A stretch of DNA of 64,000 bases from an uncultured Flavobacteriaceae bacterium (GCA_905182575.1 CAJJCA010000013.1:82919-146918), one strand, 5' to 3'; positions 29,930 to 39,814 are shown, counted from the stretch's first letter. Made by a program: numbers and translations. The notes: a model not told the origin generated them from the sequence alone.

Positions 29930-30145
29930 GAAATAATGGCAATCCTTTACTTACTTCTTTAGTAGCTTGTTTCATTCTTGGTACATTATATTGTAAGGCT
30001 ATTTGAAGCATCTTAATACGCTATTAAACATCTATATTAAAAATGGGTTTTTATTAAATATATTATAAACGTTAGTTTGACTTATTTAAGAAGACTAGAA
30101 ATACCAGAACTAACTCAAGGGGATATGCCTGTCGTTTAAAAGAAA
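29930..30145. repeat. Dispersed repeat, copy 4 (long form)
   Basis: The left part reads on the minus strand KMLQIALQYNVPRMKQATKE, then VSKGLPLF, matching copy 2. The right part (30080-30139) reads on the plus strand TYLRRLEIPELTQGDMPVV plus a stop. Together with copy 2 it gives about 200 bp of homology. It fills most of the 360-bp gap upstream of the lipoprotein gene. Confidence 0.7.
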
Positions 30146-30166
30146 ACCCCTCAGAAATTTATTTAA

Positions 30167-30220
30167 AGAAAAAAAAGGAGCCCCTTCGTAATATTCTAAA
30201 TAACGGACTTTAAAGGCTCC
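30167..30220 (-). terminator. Possible terminator on the minus strand
   Basis: GGAGCC (30177-30182) can pair with GGCTCC (30215-30220) across a long loop, and on the minus strand the hairpin is followed by a long T run. The loop is larger than usual, so confidence is modest. Confidence 0.4.
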
Positions 30221-30384
30221 AAAATGATTATAAATGAATTTCTTAGCTGCATTATTTCAAATTCAACAAAATAGCATTTTATTAGTTCAAACAGAGTTTG
30301 CAACAATGACTTTGACTCTAAGTTTAAATTATAAAAATAAAGATATCGGCTGGTCTTAATAATAGTGGAATTAAGTTTACTCAT
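30196..30384 (-). CDS. Doubtful 62-residue open frame
   Basis: MSKLNSTIIKTSRYLYFYNL to a C-terminus LEPLKSVI, whose last codons form one arm of a hairpin. No recognised domain or signal peptide. Kept only because a terminator-like hairpin lies at its end; it may be a relic or noise. The 200 bp upstream to 30590 are very AT-rich without signal. Confidence 0.2.
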   Translation of the reverse strand: MSKLNSTIIKTSRYLYFYNLNLESKSLLQTLFELIKCYFVEFEIMQLRNSFIIILEPLKSVI

Positions 30385-30590
30385 AATGATTTAATTTAAT
30401 TGTTTGGTTTTTGTTTATAAGGAAATGCTTTACCACCCAAATTTTTTACAATAGTTTCATTTAAAAGAAATAAACACTATTTTTACTAATTACTTTATCT
30501 TTAAAATCAATAAATTCTTTATTTTTAAAATCATTTTCGGGATTATAAAAAAATCATCATAATAATCATTGAACTGACAAATTTTAAATA

Positions 30591-30797
30591 GTGAAAAAAA
30601 ACATCAATCGTTTTAAATATATTCTCATTTTAATTCCATTGGGGATTGCCATCAGATTCATTGATATACAGGTTACTGACGGCTTTCTTTCCTCAAACGA
30701 GAATAAGGATCATTTCATGTTTATTGGAGGTCTAGTAATTATCGTAATAGCCCTTTTGTCTGCCGTTTTGTATTTTGAGAAAAAATCTAATTCTTAA
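30591..30797 (+). CDS. Small two-span membrane protein, function unknown
   Basis: 68 residues starting at a GTG (KKNINRFKYILILIPLGIAI). Two hydrophobic helices are seen (residues 9-22 and 42-62), with a short loop FIDIQVTDGFLSSNENKDHF between them, ending FEKKSNS. No known family that I recognise. It precedes the flavin reductase gene in the same direction by 46 bp. Confidence 0.55.
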   Translation: MKKNINRFKYILILIPLGIAIRFIDIQVTDGFLSSNENKDHFMFIGGLVIIVIALLSAVLYFEKKSNS

Positions 30798-30843
30798 TTT
30801 GACATTCTTAAAATAAGATTCACACTATATCTATAAATACATT

Positions 30844-31479
30844 ATGCAATATTTTAATCAAACTGACGTAAAAGGATTGTCCAAGATTTATCGTTTAAAC
30901 TTAGTGAACAGTATCACAGGATACAAGTCGGCCAATATGATAGGAACCCGATCAAAATCGGGTTATGAAAATCTCGCAGTTTTCAGTTCGATCACCCATC
31001 TAGGAAGCGACCCTGCTTTGATCAACTTCACCATGCGCCCAAACACTGTGCCTCGAGATACTTATAAAAACATAAAAGAAAATGGGGTTTTCACAGTCAA
31101 TCACATCGAGGTTGACCATATCGAAGATGCGCATCATACTAGTGCAAAATATGAAGAACACATCTCTGAGTTTGACCAAACCGATCTTAATGCCGAGTAC
31201 AAAGGAGATTGGCAAGCACCTTTTGTTAAAGGAGCACCTGTACAGTTAGGATGTCGTTTTTTGAACGAATATCTAATCAAAGAAAACGGTTGTGTTTTGA
31301 TTGTTGCCGCCATTGAGCATATCTATGTAAGAGATGAAATGATCGGTGAAGATGGCTGGGTTCAACTCGACAAGGGCAATGTAGTCGTTGTCAACGGACT
31401 GGATGGTTATGCGCTTCCAAAGCTCGAAGAGCGCTTTGAATATGCAAGACCAAAGGACATTAAGCAACTTAATAAATAG
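30844..31479 (+). CDS. Flavin reductase family protein (FMN-binding split barrel)
   Basis: 211 residues. It resembles flavoredoxin/flavin-reductase-like proteins of the FMN-binding split-barrel fold: NLVNSITGYKSANMIGTRS, LAVFSSITHLGSDPALINFTMRP, NGVFTVNHIEVDHIEDAHHTSAKY. It probably binds FMN and reduces flavin or a small substrate with NAD(P)H; the partner oxygenase is not identifiable. Cytoplasmic, with no signal. It is followed 11 bp later by the O-methyltransferase gene, likely one transcript. Confidence 0.85.
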   Translation: MQYFNQTDVKGLSKIYRLNLVNSITGYKSANMIGTRSKSGYENLAVFSSITHLGSDPALINFTMRPNTVPRDTYKNIKENGVFTVNHIEVDHIEDAHHTSAKYEEHISEFDQTDLNAEYKGDWQAPFVKGAPVQLGCRFLNEYLIKENGCVLIVAAIEHIYVRDEMIGEDGWVQLDKGNVVVVNGLDGYALPKLEERFEYARPKDIKQLNK

Positions 31480-31490
31480 ATTTTAAACCT

Positions 31491-32155
31491 ATGGATTTTA
31501 TAGACAATAAAATCTTGGATTACGCGCTGCTTCATTCCGATAATGAATCTGATTTACTCAAAGAATTAGCAAAAGAAACTTATCAAAAAATTCTTCAACC
31601 GAGGATGCTTAGCGGGCCGCTACAGGGCCGGTTTTTAAGTTTGTTGTCAAAAATAATTCAACCCAAAACAATTCTTGAAGTAGGAACTTTCACTGGCTAT
31701 GGGACTCTATGCTTGGCAGAAGGATTACGGAAAGACGGACTGCTCCACACGATTGACACCAACGAAGAATTGATTGATTTTCAGAAAAAATACTTTAACC
31801 GAAGTGATTACAAGGACCAAATCAAATGCCATTTAGGAGCAGCTAAGGATGTGATTTCAAAGCTTAATCTATATTTGATCTAATTTTTTTAGATGCTGAT
31901 AAAGCAAACTACCTTAATTATTTTAACCTTTTAATTCCAAAATTAAATCCAAAAGGGCTCCTAATTGCCGACAATGTGTTGTGGAGTGGAAAGGTATTAG
32001 AGGAAACTACTTCAATCAAGGATATAGACACACCAGCGATGAAAGAATTTAACGAATATGTTAAGAATGATCAACGTGTGGAAACATTACTATTGCCTCT
32101 CAGAGATGGCTTAACAATCTGCAGGAAAGTAAGTTTAGAGCTTTCTTTTAATTGA
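31491..32155 (+). CDS. Class I SAM-dependent O-methyltransferase, one frame break
   Basis: Methyltransferase of the O-methyltransferase family 3 (caffeoyl-CoA type). The SAM motif ILEVGTFTGYGTLCLAEGL is near residues 62-80, followed by HTIDTNEELIDFQKK. The frame stops at 31883; the other frame continues FDLIFLDADKANYLNYFNLL, then IADNVLWSGKVL, with a C-terminus near DGLTICRKV. One base change near 31870 restores about 221 residues. The acceptor is unknown. Its tail overlaps the converging tatA gene by about 21 bp. Confidence 0.88.
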
Positions 32156-32407
32156 ATCAGTGAGGTTGTCAAAATCTTCTTTAACCTTATCTACCTGATC
32201 TTTAATTTCACCTCCAATTGAACCTACGGAATCTTTTGTATTCGCAGATTTTTGAATTTCGGACTTTATTTCATTTGTGGCTTGACGCACTTGAGTCACT
32301 CCTTTTGCCAGTGATCTCGCAATCGAAGGGATTTTATCTGCCCCGAATACGAGCAAAACAATAAAAAAAACAAAGACGAGCTCTGCACCGCTAATAAAAA
32401 GAAACAT
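32135..32407 (-). CDS. tatA: Sec-independent translocase subunit TatA/TatE family
   Basis: 90 residues. A single N-terminal membrane helix (FISGAELVFVFFIVLLVFGADK) is followed by the amphipathic stretch IPSIARSLAKGVTQVRQATNEIK and a charged tail. This is the standard TatA layout, including the FGADKIP hinge (usually FGPxKLP; D/A variants occur in Bacteroidota). It forms the pore part of the twin-arginine export system; tatC is not in the window. Confidence 0.88.
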   Translation of the reverse strand: MFLFISGAELVFVFFIVLLVFGADKIPSIARSLAKGVTQVRQATNEIKSEIQKSANTKDSVGSIGGEIKDQVDKVKEDFDNLTDSIKRKL

Positions 32408-32443
32408 TAATTTATATTTTAATCAAAGATATAAAAAACACAA

Positions 32444-32479
32444 CTTAAAAGCACGACTTAAATAAGTCGTGCTTTTAAG
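32444..32479. terminator. Strong bidirectional hairpin between M1 peptidase and tatA
   Basis: A perfect 17-bp inverted repeat centred on AA (arms TTAAAAGCACGACTTA / TAAGTCGTGCTTTTAA). The T-rich outer arm fits a rho-independent terminator. It begins 5 bp after the repaired stop of the minus-strand M1 peptidase, so it probably ends that transcript. Confidence 0.85.
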
Positions 32480-32484
32480 AGATT

Positions 32485-34796
32485 TTAATTTTCTGTTTTT
32501 TTAATAAAATTTTCAAAATCGCTAGCAGCCTCCTTTTTGGGCCAGCTGTTATTTGATAGTATCAATATCTGCAGTTTCTAAATCAGGATCAACCAAAATA
32601 TTAGTAATTTCTTTGTCTGAAGCCATAACTTTGCGAACCACTTTGTCATTTTTTCTCCAAACTTGAACAGGATATGTAATTCTTTCTGAAGTACCATCGG
32701 CGAAAGTATACTCAACAATTATGGGCATTACGAGGCCTCCAGGCTTTTCAAATTCAATTTCATAAAAATACTTAGGAACCTTAAGCCCCTTAAGTTGCTC
32801 TTCAGTGAAATTATCTTTCACATAAGTATCCAATACCTTAGAATGGTCCATTGGAGAACCTTCTGCATATTCAGGATTAAAATCTTCACTGTCTTCCATT
32901 ACTGTAAAAACAGCTGGGGGAAGATCATCTAAGGTCATATTATAAGCGGCCAATTTTCCTTTAATTTCAGCATTTGGTTCTTTTGAAATAAAAAACTTTT
33001 TGACACTAGTACGCCAATATCGACGTAATCTGTAGAATAGAACCATCCTCTCCAAAACCAATCCAAATCTACTGCAGAAGCGTCTTCCATTGTTCTGAAA
33101 AAATCTTCAGGAGAAGGGTGCTTAAACATCCAACGTTGGGCATAGGTTTTAAAAGCATAATCAAAAAGCTCTTTGCCCATTACGGTTTCTCTGAGTATAT
33201 TTAAAGCTGTGGCTGGCTTGGCGTAAGCATTTGGAGACCTAATTGATAAACATTTTCAGGGTTGGACATGATTGGAGCTAAATACTCTGATCTCCTCCCA
33301 TATAATTAACAATTTTTGAAGGCGCCCCTCTACGAGAAGGGTAGTTGTCCAAGCCCAAAATTGAATTTGGAAATTTTTTTCCAAACTCTTGCTCTGTAAG
33401 GTATTGCATAAAAGTATCTAATCCTTCATCCATCCAGCCCCATTGACGCTCGTCAGAATTCACAATCATTGGAAAGAAATTGTGCCCCACTTCATGGATA
33501 ATGACACTAATCATTCCAAATTTAACCCTATCAGAATAAGTTCCATCTTTTTCTGGTCTGCCGTAATTCCAGCAAATCATCGGATATTCCATTCCTTGAT
33601 TTTTGGCGTGAACAGAAATGGCTTTGTGGTAAGGGTAGTCGAAAGTCATTCTTTGAATACGTTTTTAAGGTTTGAGCTACTGCAACAGTGGAATATTCTT
33701 CCCACAAAGGGTTCCCTTCCTTAGGATAAAGGGAAACAGCCATCACTTTTCGTGACCCAACTTTTACGGCCATCATATCCCAAATAAACTTCCTAGAGCT
33801 TGCAAATCCAAAGTCTCTAACATTTTCAGCAATAAACTTCCAAGTTTTTTTCTTTTCAGAAAACCCAGCTTCTCGTGCTTCTGCTTCAGCCTGGTTAACA
33901 ATAATGACTGGTTTATCAAAAGTGTTTTGAGCTTTTTTATACCTGTTTAATTCTTGTTTAGATAAAACATCTTTCGGATTTTGTAATACGCCAGTTGCAT
34001 CGACAATATGATCTGCAGGAACGGTTAAATTAACTTCATAATCCCCAAAGTTTAAAGCAAATTCACCATTGCCCCAAAATTGATAATTCTGCCATCCTTC
34101 CACGTCATTATAAACGGCCAATCTTGGGAAAAACTGAGCGATTACATAGGCACGATTTCCATCTTCGGGAAAATATTCAAATCCTGAACGTGCTCTATTT
34201 TCGACGTGATTGTTAATGTTGTACCACCATTTTATAGAAAAAGTATACTGATCTCCACTCTTTATCGGAGTAGGCAAATCAATTCTCATCATCGTAGCGT
34301 TGATAAGGTGCTTGAGTGGACGATTGTTAGCATCCTTAACGGACTGAATATTAAAACCGCCATCAAATGGATCTTTAAGGTAATCCGAAACAAATTCTTC
34401 AACCATCATTAAAGGTTTGGCTCCATTCCCATCTTTTTCATGGGCAATAGCATCTTTCTTTCTTATATTTTGCTCCAACTGAACCCACAAATAAGACAAT
34501 GCGTCGGGCGAGTTGTTTGTGTAAGTGATTTTTTCTTCCCCGTAAAGGCGTTCATTTTTGTCGTCCAACTCTATGTCCATGATGTAATCAACCTGCTGTT
34601 GATAGTAATCTACTCCAGGAGCACCAGAAGCAGTTCGGTAACTGTTGGGAGTGGAAAACTCTTGATAGAGCTGCTTAAACTTATTTCTATTGGTGTGACC
34701 GCCTTCTTTTGCAACTACTGAATCGGGTTGTGCTGACAAGCCAGAAGTAAAAAAAAGGGTCGCCAAAAAAATTAAATGTGAATGAATTATGTTCAT
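32485..34796 (-). CDS. M1-family zinc metallopeptidase, five frame breaks
   Basis: Exported aminopeptidase-like protein, about 770 residues. Signal peptide: [20 protein letters not shown] then SAQ. The M1 site is HEVGHNFFP with the third ligand in [15 protein letters not shown]. Frames break near 33660, 33285, 33225, 33010 and 32560. The last piece is restored as [18 protein letters not shown], ending at 32485 rather than at the first stop (32549). The family normally has about 750-780 residues. It neighbours DUF6702 and CarboxypepD-reg genes, a familiar flavobacterial arrangement. Confidence 0.88.
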
Positions 34797-34857
34797 TAGA
34801 TTTCACTTGTTTCCCATGATAGTTCAAAAAATGGAACTGAATAAATAAGTACTAAAA

Positions 34858-35379
34858 TTATAAAAGGTTTAATTTGATTTTAAAACGAGGTTGGGTGTGA
34901 GTAAATAAAAAACTTTTTCGCTGATTTCCATTTCTATAATGAATGATGTTTTTTTGCTCTTCAGAAAAATCAAATAGTAGGGTGTTTTGTATATTAATAT
35001 TTTCATCTAGCTTGTCAAATTTCAATTCCAAATAGCAAACCATCATATCATCTTTATACTCCTTACCTAAAAAATTAATTTTAAATTCATTTTCAACAGA
35101 GGTAAATATTAAATTATCTTCAAAGTAATTCGTTAATAAACTATCCACAACAGATTCGTCACTGTCTGGTGCTAGTTTCAATTCAGTATTACTGCTTTTT
35201 ACCAAGATCGATTCAATGTCCTCAATAAAAAGTCGAGAGGTGATTTGAAAACTGTTATTGGATTCAACGAACCTTAAAGAGGTGGTCGTAACATAAAATT
35301 TGTGAGGAATAAATGCTGAAAGCAATACAGTACAAACAATAATAAAAAATAAGCCAAAACGCTTTCTAAATATTCTCAT
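34858..35379 (-). CDS. DUF6702 family protein
   Basis: 173 residues with an N-terminal membrane or signal segment (FGLFFIIVCTVLLSAFIPHKFYV). HKFYVTTTSLRFVESNNSFQ and RLFIEDIES match the family start, and LELKFDKLDENINIQNTLLFDF is the C-terminal half. The function is not established; it is regularly found next to an M1 peptidase and a CarboxypepD-reg protein, as here. The 60 bp to the M1 start are AT-rich. Confidence 0.8.
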   Translation of the reverse strand: MRIFRKRFGLFFIIVCTVLLSAFIPHKFYVTTTSLRFVESNNSFQITSRLFIEDIESILVKSSNTELKLAPDSDESVVDSLLTNYFEDNLIFTSVENEFKINFLGKEYKDDMMVCYLELKFDKLDENINIQNTLLFDFSEEQKNIIHYRNGNQRKSFLFTHTQPRFKIKLNLL

Positions 35380-35397
35380 GGTAACTAGTTTTTATAG

Positions 35398-36106
35398 CTA
35401 AAATTGAGCTCTATAACTTTGACTCTCAGAGATCAAGTAGTCAATCAACTCGAATTGCTTATCTACTTTTAATAATTTTTGGGAAGGTAAGTTTTTATCT
35501 ATATGCTCAAGAAAACCGACAACTTGATCGTCTTTTAGCTTAAGGTCTCTTGTGAAAAAGTCGTCATCAAAAACATAAAGTAAAATCTCGCTTGGCTTAA
35601 GGTTGTTCTTTTCCTCTTCGGTTTTACCAATTACCATTTTTGCAATTAATTTAACCACATTAATCACATTTAATCCATTGGTTAATTGATCTTTTTTCAA
35701 CAAGACATTTCCAAAAACTATCATAATCATAAGACTTAAACTCTTCTTCCTTTAAATCAAGAAACTTTTCAGTGTTATAAGGCGTAATCACGACCTCTTC
35801 AAGTGCGTTTATTCGCTCATTCACAGAAACCGTTAGCCTATTGTTTTGAAGTATTTCAGGAGTGATAACAACAGTCCTTATAAGGTATTGAACAGAAGAA
35901 AACAGAACCTCATCTCCTAGCGCTACATCAATTTCAAATTCTCCATCGGCGTCAGTAATGGTGTTTATTTGTGCGGTGTTGTTCACCACGTTGGCTGCTA
36001 CAACATTTATATTGCGATAGAGCAACTTCCCTTTTATAGGCATTCGATTTTGTCCCCACGAAAGCATGTTTGAAAAAAGGAGCAATAGCAATATGAATTT
36101 TCTCAT
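35398..36106 (-). CDS. Exported CarboxypepD-reg-like protein, one frame break
   Basis: Signal peptide MRKFILLLLLFSNMLSWGQ, then a carboxypeptidase regulatory-like beta-sandwich (IKGKLLYRNINVVAANVVNN, TDADGEFEIDVALGDEVLFSS, ALEEVVITPY). The frame shifts near 35715 through one extra T. After it, FGNVLLKKDQLTNGLNVINV and a helical tail ending ESQSYRAQF follow. About 235 residues in total. It is co-transcribed with DUF6702, 18 bp downstream. The role is unknown; it may be an envelope accessory factor. Confidence 0.82.
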
Positions 36107-36242
36107 GGTTAAAGATAAGAAGCTAATTAATTTATTAAATCCTTCTGGTGTTAATTTTTAATTAAAAAGTAGTTTTTAGTATTAATACCGACTCAAAATC
36201 TATCCTATGATTAGAATTTAGTATTTTTATATTTTGACCCAT

Positions 36243-36683
36243 ATGATTATTCAATCGTCTTCGTCCCAAACAACCTATCAGGTTAGGCATCCAATTCTCA
36301 GAAAAGGGAAACCCCTCGAGAGTTGCCGATTTGAAAATGACGATCACCCAGATAGCATTCATCTTTGTGCAAAAAAAGAAGACATTATCATCGGCGTATT
36401 GTCTGCACTGCCCAATAATTGTAGTGATTTTCCCTTAAAAAAAAGCTATCAACTCAGGGGTATCGCTATTAATCATGAATTCCAAAGGAAAGGAATTGGG
36501 TCGCTTCTGGTTCAAAAAGTTGAACAACAAATTCGATTAAACAAATCAATTGAATACATTTGGCTCAACGCAAGGGTAAACTCCAAAAATTTCTATTTAA
36601 ACCTTGGATATCGTCCTGCTGGCAAAGTATTCAACATAAAAAATATTGGAATGCATCAACGTTACATAAAAAACAACTCATGA
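36243..36683 (+). CDS. GNAT-family N-acetyltransferase
   Basis: About 146 residues from the ATG at 36243 (a TTG 9 bp upstream is also possible). The acetyl-CoA motif is LRGIAINHEFQRKGIGSLLVQKVE, and YIWLNARVNSKNFYLNLGY is the C-terminal part typical of the fold. RHPILRKGKPLESCRFENDD at the start is common in GNATs annotated in this phylum. Substrate unknown. The stop overlaps the start of the following peptidase gene (ATGA). Confidence 0.86.
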   Translation: MIIQSSSSQTTYQVRHPILRKGKPLESCRFENDDHPDSIHLCAKKEDIIIGVLSALPNNCSDFPLKKSYQLRGIAINHEFQRKGIGSLLVQKVEQQIRLNKSIEYIWLNARVNSKNFYLNLGYRPAGKVFNIKNIGMHQRYIKNNS

Positions 36684-37333
36684 ATCGTTTTGAATTTATC
36701 AGTAGCCTAATCAGTCTGCCCTTACTTAACTTCTGTAGCAATGAAAAGTATGCTGCTGAAATATTAATCGGTAAAGGAAATCCAAATCTTGTGGGAAAAG
36801 ATCATCGTTTACTTCCAGAGGTTGAAAAGGCTTATCAAAATATGGAAAGGGCGGCAAGGGCGGCAGGTATTAAAGTTAAAGTGGTCTCCTCCTATCGGTC
36901 CTATGAAAAACAGAAAGCCATTTGGAATCGAAAATTCAATGCATTCAAAAAAGAAGGACTCGACGGATTGCAAATCATCAATAAAATCATTGAATACTCA
37001 ACAATTCCGGGGACCTCTCGACACCACTGGGGGACCGAAATCGATATGATTGATAATAATCCTTTAGCCGAAGGGGATGTATTACTTACAGAGAAGTTTC
37101 ATGATGGAGGACCTTATGAAAAACTCAGGATTTGGATGGATAAAAACGCCCAAAACTTTGGATTTATCAGACCCTACACTCTGGACAAAGAACGTAGTGG
37201 ATTCTATTATGAACCATGGCATTACAGCTTTTCTGAGATTTCAAAACCCATGCTTAAATCTTATTTAAAATTGGATATCGTTGAACTCTTAAAAGACGAT
37301 TCGCTTTTGGGATCAGAAATGTTAGATGCGTAA
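36680..37333 (+). CDS. M15-family D-alanyl-D-alanine carboxypeptidase
   Basis: 217 residues from the ATG at 36680. Zinc-site motifs are intact: SSYRSYEKQKAIW, TSRHHWGTEIDM (SxHxxGxxxD) and YEPWHYSF (ExxWH). The start MNRFEFISSLISLPLLNFC puts a cysteine after a hydrophobic stretch, so it may be a lipoprotein. It probably trims peptidoglycan peptides in the periplasm. The overlap with the GNAT gene suggests translational coupling. Confidence 0.88.
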   Translation: MNRFEFISSLISLPLLNFCSNEKYAAEILIGKGNPNLVGKDHRLLPEVEKAYQNMERAARAAGIKVKVVSSYRSYEKQKAIWNRKFNAFKKEGLDGLQIINKIIEYSTIPGTSRHHWGTEIDMIDNNPLAEGDVLLTEKFHDGGPYEKLRIWMDKNAQNFGFIRPYTLDKERSGFYYEPWHYSFSEISKPMLKSYLKLDIVELLKDDSLLGSEMLDA

Positions 37334-37395
37334 CTGTTAAACAAATACCTTAAAAGTCATGTTTTGGGAATTGACCCGTCGCTTTTATAAGTTGA

Positions 37396-38157
37396 CTATC
37401 GAATAAAAACTGGGGCTAGTTTTGATTCAGTATGTGCTTCACTATAGACATAACCTCCAGAATCAAACCCGAGTAGTGCGTCGTAATCATTTTTTGGTGA
37501 ATCCAATAAATAACGCACCATCATTCCCCTTGCCTTCTTGGCATAAAAAGATATTATTTTAAGTTTTCCGTTTTTAAAATCTTTAAACTGAGGTGCTATG
37601 ATTGGGGTTTTTAAAACTTTTTGATCTACCGCAGAAAAATATTCAGTGCTTGCCAGATTGACAAAAAGCTCTTCTTCTTCTAATTCTGAATTTAAAAAGC
37701 TGGTTATTTTCTGTCTCCAAAATTCATAAAGATTTTTATTTTTTTCAATTCCAATTTTAGTTCCCATTTCTAGGCGGTAGGGTTGAATTAAATCTAAAGG
37801 TTTAAGCACTCCATAAAGACCTGAAAGAATCCTAAGACTGTTTTGCATTTTATTGATCTTCTCCTCCGGAAGCGTGTAGGCATCTAATCCAGAATATACA
37901 TCTCCATTAAATGCAAAGACTGCAGGCCTTGAGTTTTTCAAACTCTCCTGATTGTTAAAATTTTGATTCCGTTCCCAGTTTAAATTCCCGAGCTTATCGG
38001 AAATATGCATTAATTGCGATAATTCAACTGAAGATTTCTTTTTTAAAAGCTCATTTATTCTTTTAGCTTCTTCAATAAAGCATGGATTTGAGTTTGTCGA
38101 ATTGGGTAAAACCGCATCAAAATTTAGGGATTTTGCAGGAGAAATTATCATTTTCAT
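37396..38157 (-). CDS. yaaA: Peroxide stress protein YaaA family
   Basis: 253 residues. The family N-terminus MKMIISPAKSLNF is exact, and AFNGDVYSGLDAYTLPEE, ILSGLYGVLKPLDLIQPYRLEM and ISFYAKKARGMMVRYLL are the conserved blocks. In E. coli YaaA lowers intracellular iron damage during peroxide stress and has a DNA-binding fold. No neighbour suggests a further role. The frame is intact. Confidence 0.93.
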   Translation of the reverse strand: MKMIISPAKSLNFDAVLPNSTNSNPCFIEEAKRINELLKKKSSVELSQLMHISDKLGNLNWERNQNFNNQESLKNSRPAVFAFNGDVYSGLDAYTLPEEKINKMQNSLRILSGLYGVLKPLDLIQPYRLEMGTKIGIEKNKNLYEFWRQKITSFLNSELEEEELFVNLASTEYFSAVDQKVLKTPIIAPQFKDFKNGKLKIISFYAKKARGMMVRYLLDSPKNDYDALLGFDSGGYVYSEAHTESKLAPVFIR

Positions 38158-38235
38158 TTTGCAATCGTTTTTCCAAATGTATAAGGATTTAGTCCAAAAA
38201 ACAACTCTATCAAATCACCAAATTCAATTGGTATA

Positions 38236-39276
38236 TCAAGAATTCTTATGTTGTGCATAATTACGCCACTTTTCAAGTGCATTTAAAATGTCCGAAGGAG
38301 TTTCAGAATTAAAATCCATCCACTCATTAGTCGTGGGGTGGTTAAAACCTAAGGTTTTTGCATGCAATGCCTGACGCGGAATCAATGTAAAGCAGTTCTG
38401 AACAAATTGCTTGTATTTTGTAAAAGTCGTACCCTTTAAAACAGCATCACCCCCATAGCGCGAATCATTAAACAGTGTGTGTCCAATATGTTTCATGTGT
38501 ACACGAATCTGATGGGTTCGGCCCGTCTCGAGTCGGCATTCAATCAATGTTACATATCCAAAACGTTCTAAAACCGAATAGTGCGTAATGGCAGGCTTCC
38601 CAGATTCTCCCTCTGGAAAAACGGTCATTTGAAGGCGGTTTTTAGGATGTCTCCCGATGTGTCCTTCCACAACTCCTTCTTCCGCTATGACATCTCCCCA
38701 AACCAAAGCTAGGTATTTTCGGGAGGAGACCTTGTCGTGAAACTGTTTTGCCAAATGCACCATCGCTATGTCTGTTTTAGCAACGACTAAAAGACCACTT
38801 GTATCCTTATCAATTCGGTGAACCAAGCCCGGTCGATCATTAGAATTTAATGGTAGTGTCTCAAAATGATGCAAAAGACCATTAATCAAAGTACCTGAAT
38901 AGTTTCCATGTCCGGGATGAACAACCATGCCCGCTTCCTTATTGACCACAATCAAGGCTTCATCTTCATATATAATGTCCAAAGACATTTCTTCGGGTAT
39001 TAAAAGATTTTCGTGAGGTGGATGAGACAGTAACACTTTCACCTCATCTCCTCCCTTGATTTTATAACTCGACTTTACGGGAACTCCATCTACTTGAATT
39101 GAACCTGTTTTAGCAGCTTGTTGGATTTTATTTCGCGTTGCATTTTCAATCCGATTCATTAAATACTTATCCACCCGAAGCGGCTCTTGCCCGGGGTCAG
39201 CCTTGAATGAATGATGCTCGTGTAATTGATCTTCTACCATCTCCGAACCGGAGCCTTGTTTATTTTCGTTTTCCAT
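38236..39276 (-). CDS. rluD: RluA-family 23S rRNA pseudouridine synthase
   Basis: 346 residues: an S4 RNA-binding domain (LRVDKYLMNRIENATRNKIQ, PVKSSYKIKGGDEV), then the RluA catalytic domain with GLVHRIDKDTSGLLVVAKT (catalytic Asp). The GRTHQIRVHMKHIGH block is also present. The RluD assignment rests on the S4 domain and length. It overlaps the start of the PASTA gene tail by 17 bp and is cotranscribed with it. Confidence 0.92.
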   Translation of the reverse strand: MENENKQGSGSEMVEDQLHEHHSFKADPGQEPLRVDKYLMNRIENATRNKIQQAAKTGSIQVDGVPVKSSYKIKGGDEVKVLLSHPPHENLLIPEEMSLDIIYEDEALIVVNKEAGMVVHPGHGNYSGTLINGLLHHFETLPLNSNDRPGLVHRIDKDTSGLLVVAKTDIAMVHLAKQFHDKVSSRKYLALVWGDVIAEEGVVEGHIGRHPKNRLQMTVFPEGESGKPAITHYSVLERFGYVTLIECRLETGRTHQIRVHMKHIGHTLFNDSRYGGDAVLKGTTFTKYKQFVQNCFTLIPRQALHAKTLGFNHPTTNEWMDFNSETPSDILNALEKWRNYAQHKNS

Positions 39277-39814
39277 TTCCTAATACTAAATCAATCTTTG
39301 CTGTTTTTGGAAGCAAAGTTCCTGGAGTTAGTATTTCTCCTTTGTGTTTAATTTCTAAAACCATGTTTTTTCCGATATTGTCTCTGTAGGTTATTTCTCC
39401 AATAGAAAAACCGACAGATTGCAGCGTGGTTTCTGCATTTCTTCTTGTAATCTGAACTACGTCAGGGACGCTTACCTTTTTATAATTAGATGGGTTTAGG
39501 GTGATGTAAATTTTTCTATTTTTTTTGACAAAATCTCCAGCTTTAGGATGATGCTCTAACACACTAAGCGGTGGCATATTTGGGGTGTATTTGGAAGAAT
39601 CGATGATTTCAAATCTTAAATTTTCTTCTTCAATTAAAGGGATTAAAACAAATAGAGGTACCCCTTCTAAATCTGGAACTTCCTGAAGTTTATCGTGATG
39701 GGTGAAGATTTTTAAAAAGCTCAAAGCGAGGTAACAGAAAATCAAAAACACAATAAAAGCAAGCGCCAAATGTTTAAAAAAAGTCTTACTAAAAAAGAAT
39801 CTAATTAAATTCAT
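39260..39814 (-). CDS. PASTA-domain membrane protein
   Basis: About 184 residues from the ATG at 39814 (MNLIRFFFSKTFFKHLALAF). One membrane helix anchors it near residues 14-34. The periplasmic part has three PASTA-like units: VPDLEGVPLFVLIPLIEEE, the SVLEHHPKAGDFVKKNRKIY region and VPDVVQITRRNAETTLQSVG. PASTA domains bind peptidoglycan or beta-lactams, here without a kinase domain. It lies upstream of rluD, as is common in the phylum. Confidence 0.85.
   Translation of the reverse strand: MNLIRFFFSKTFFKHLALAFIVFLIFCYLALSFLKIFTHHDKLQEVPDLEGVPLFVLIPLIEEENLRFEIIDSSKYTPNMPPLSVLEHHPKAGDFVKKNRKIYITLNPSNYKKVSVPDVVQITRRNAETTLQSVGFSIGEITYRDNIGKNMVLEIKHKGEILTPGTLLPKTAKIDLVLGNGKRK

Noticed and set aside
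25589..30145. Integron-type cassette array
   Set aside because: The repeats lack the palindromic attC layout and no tyrosine integrase is present; the core reads as a protein C-terminus instead.
30196..30384. A toxin-like small protein near repeat copy 4
   Set aside because: No antitoxin neighbour, no motif and atypical composition; listed only as a doubtful frame.
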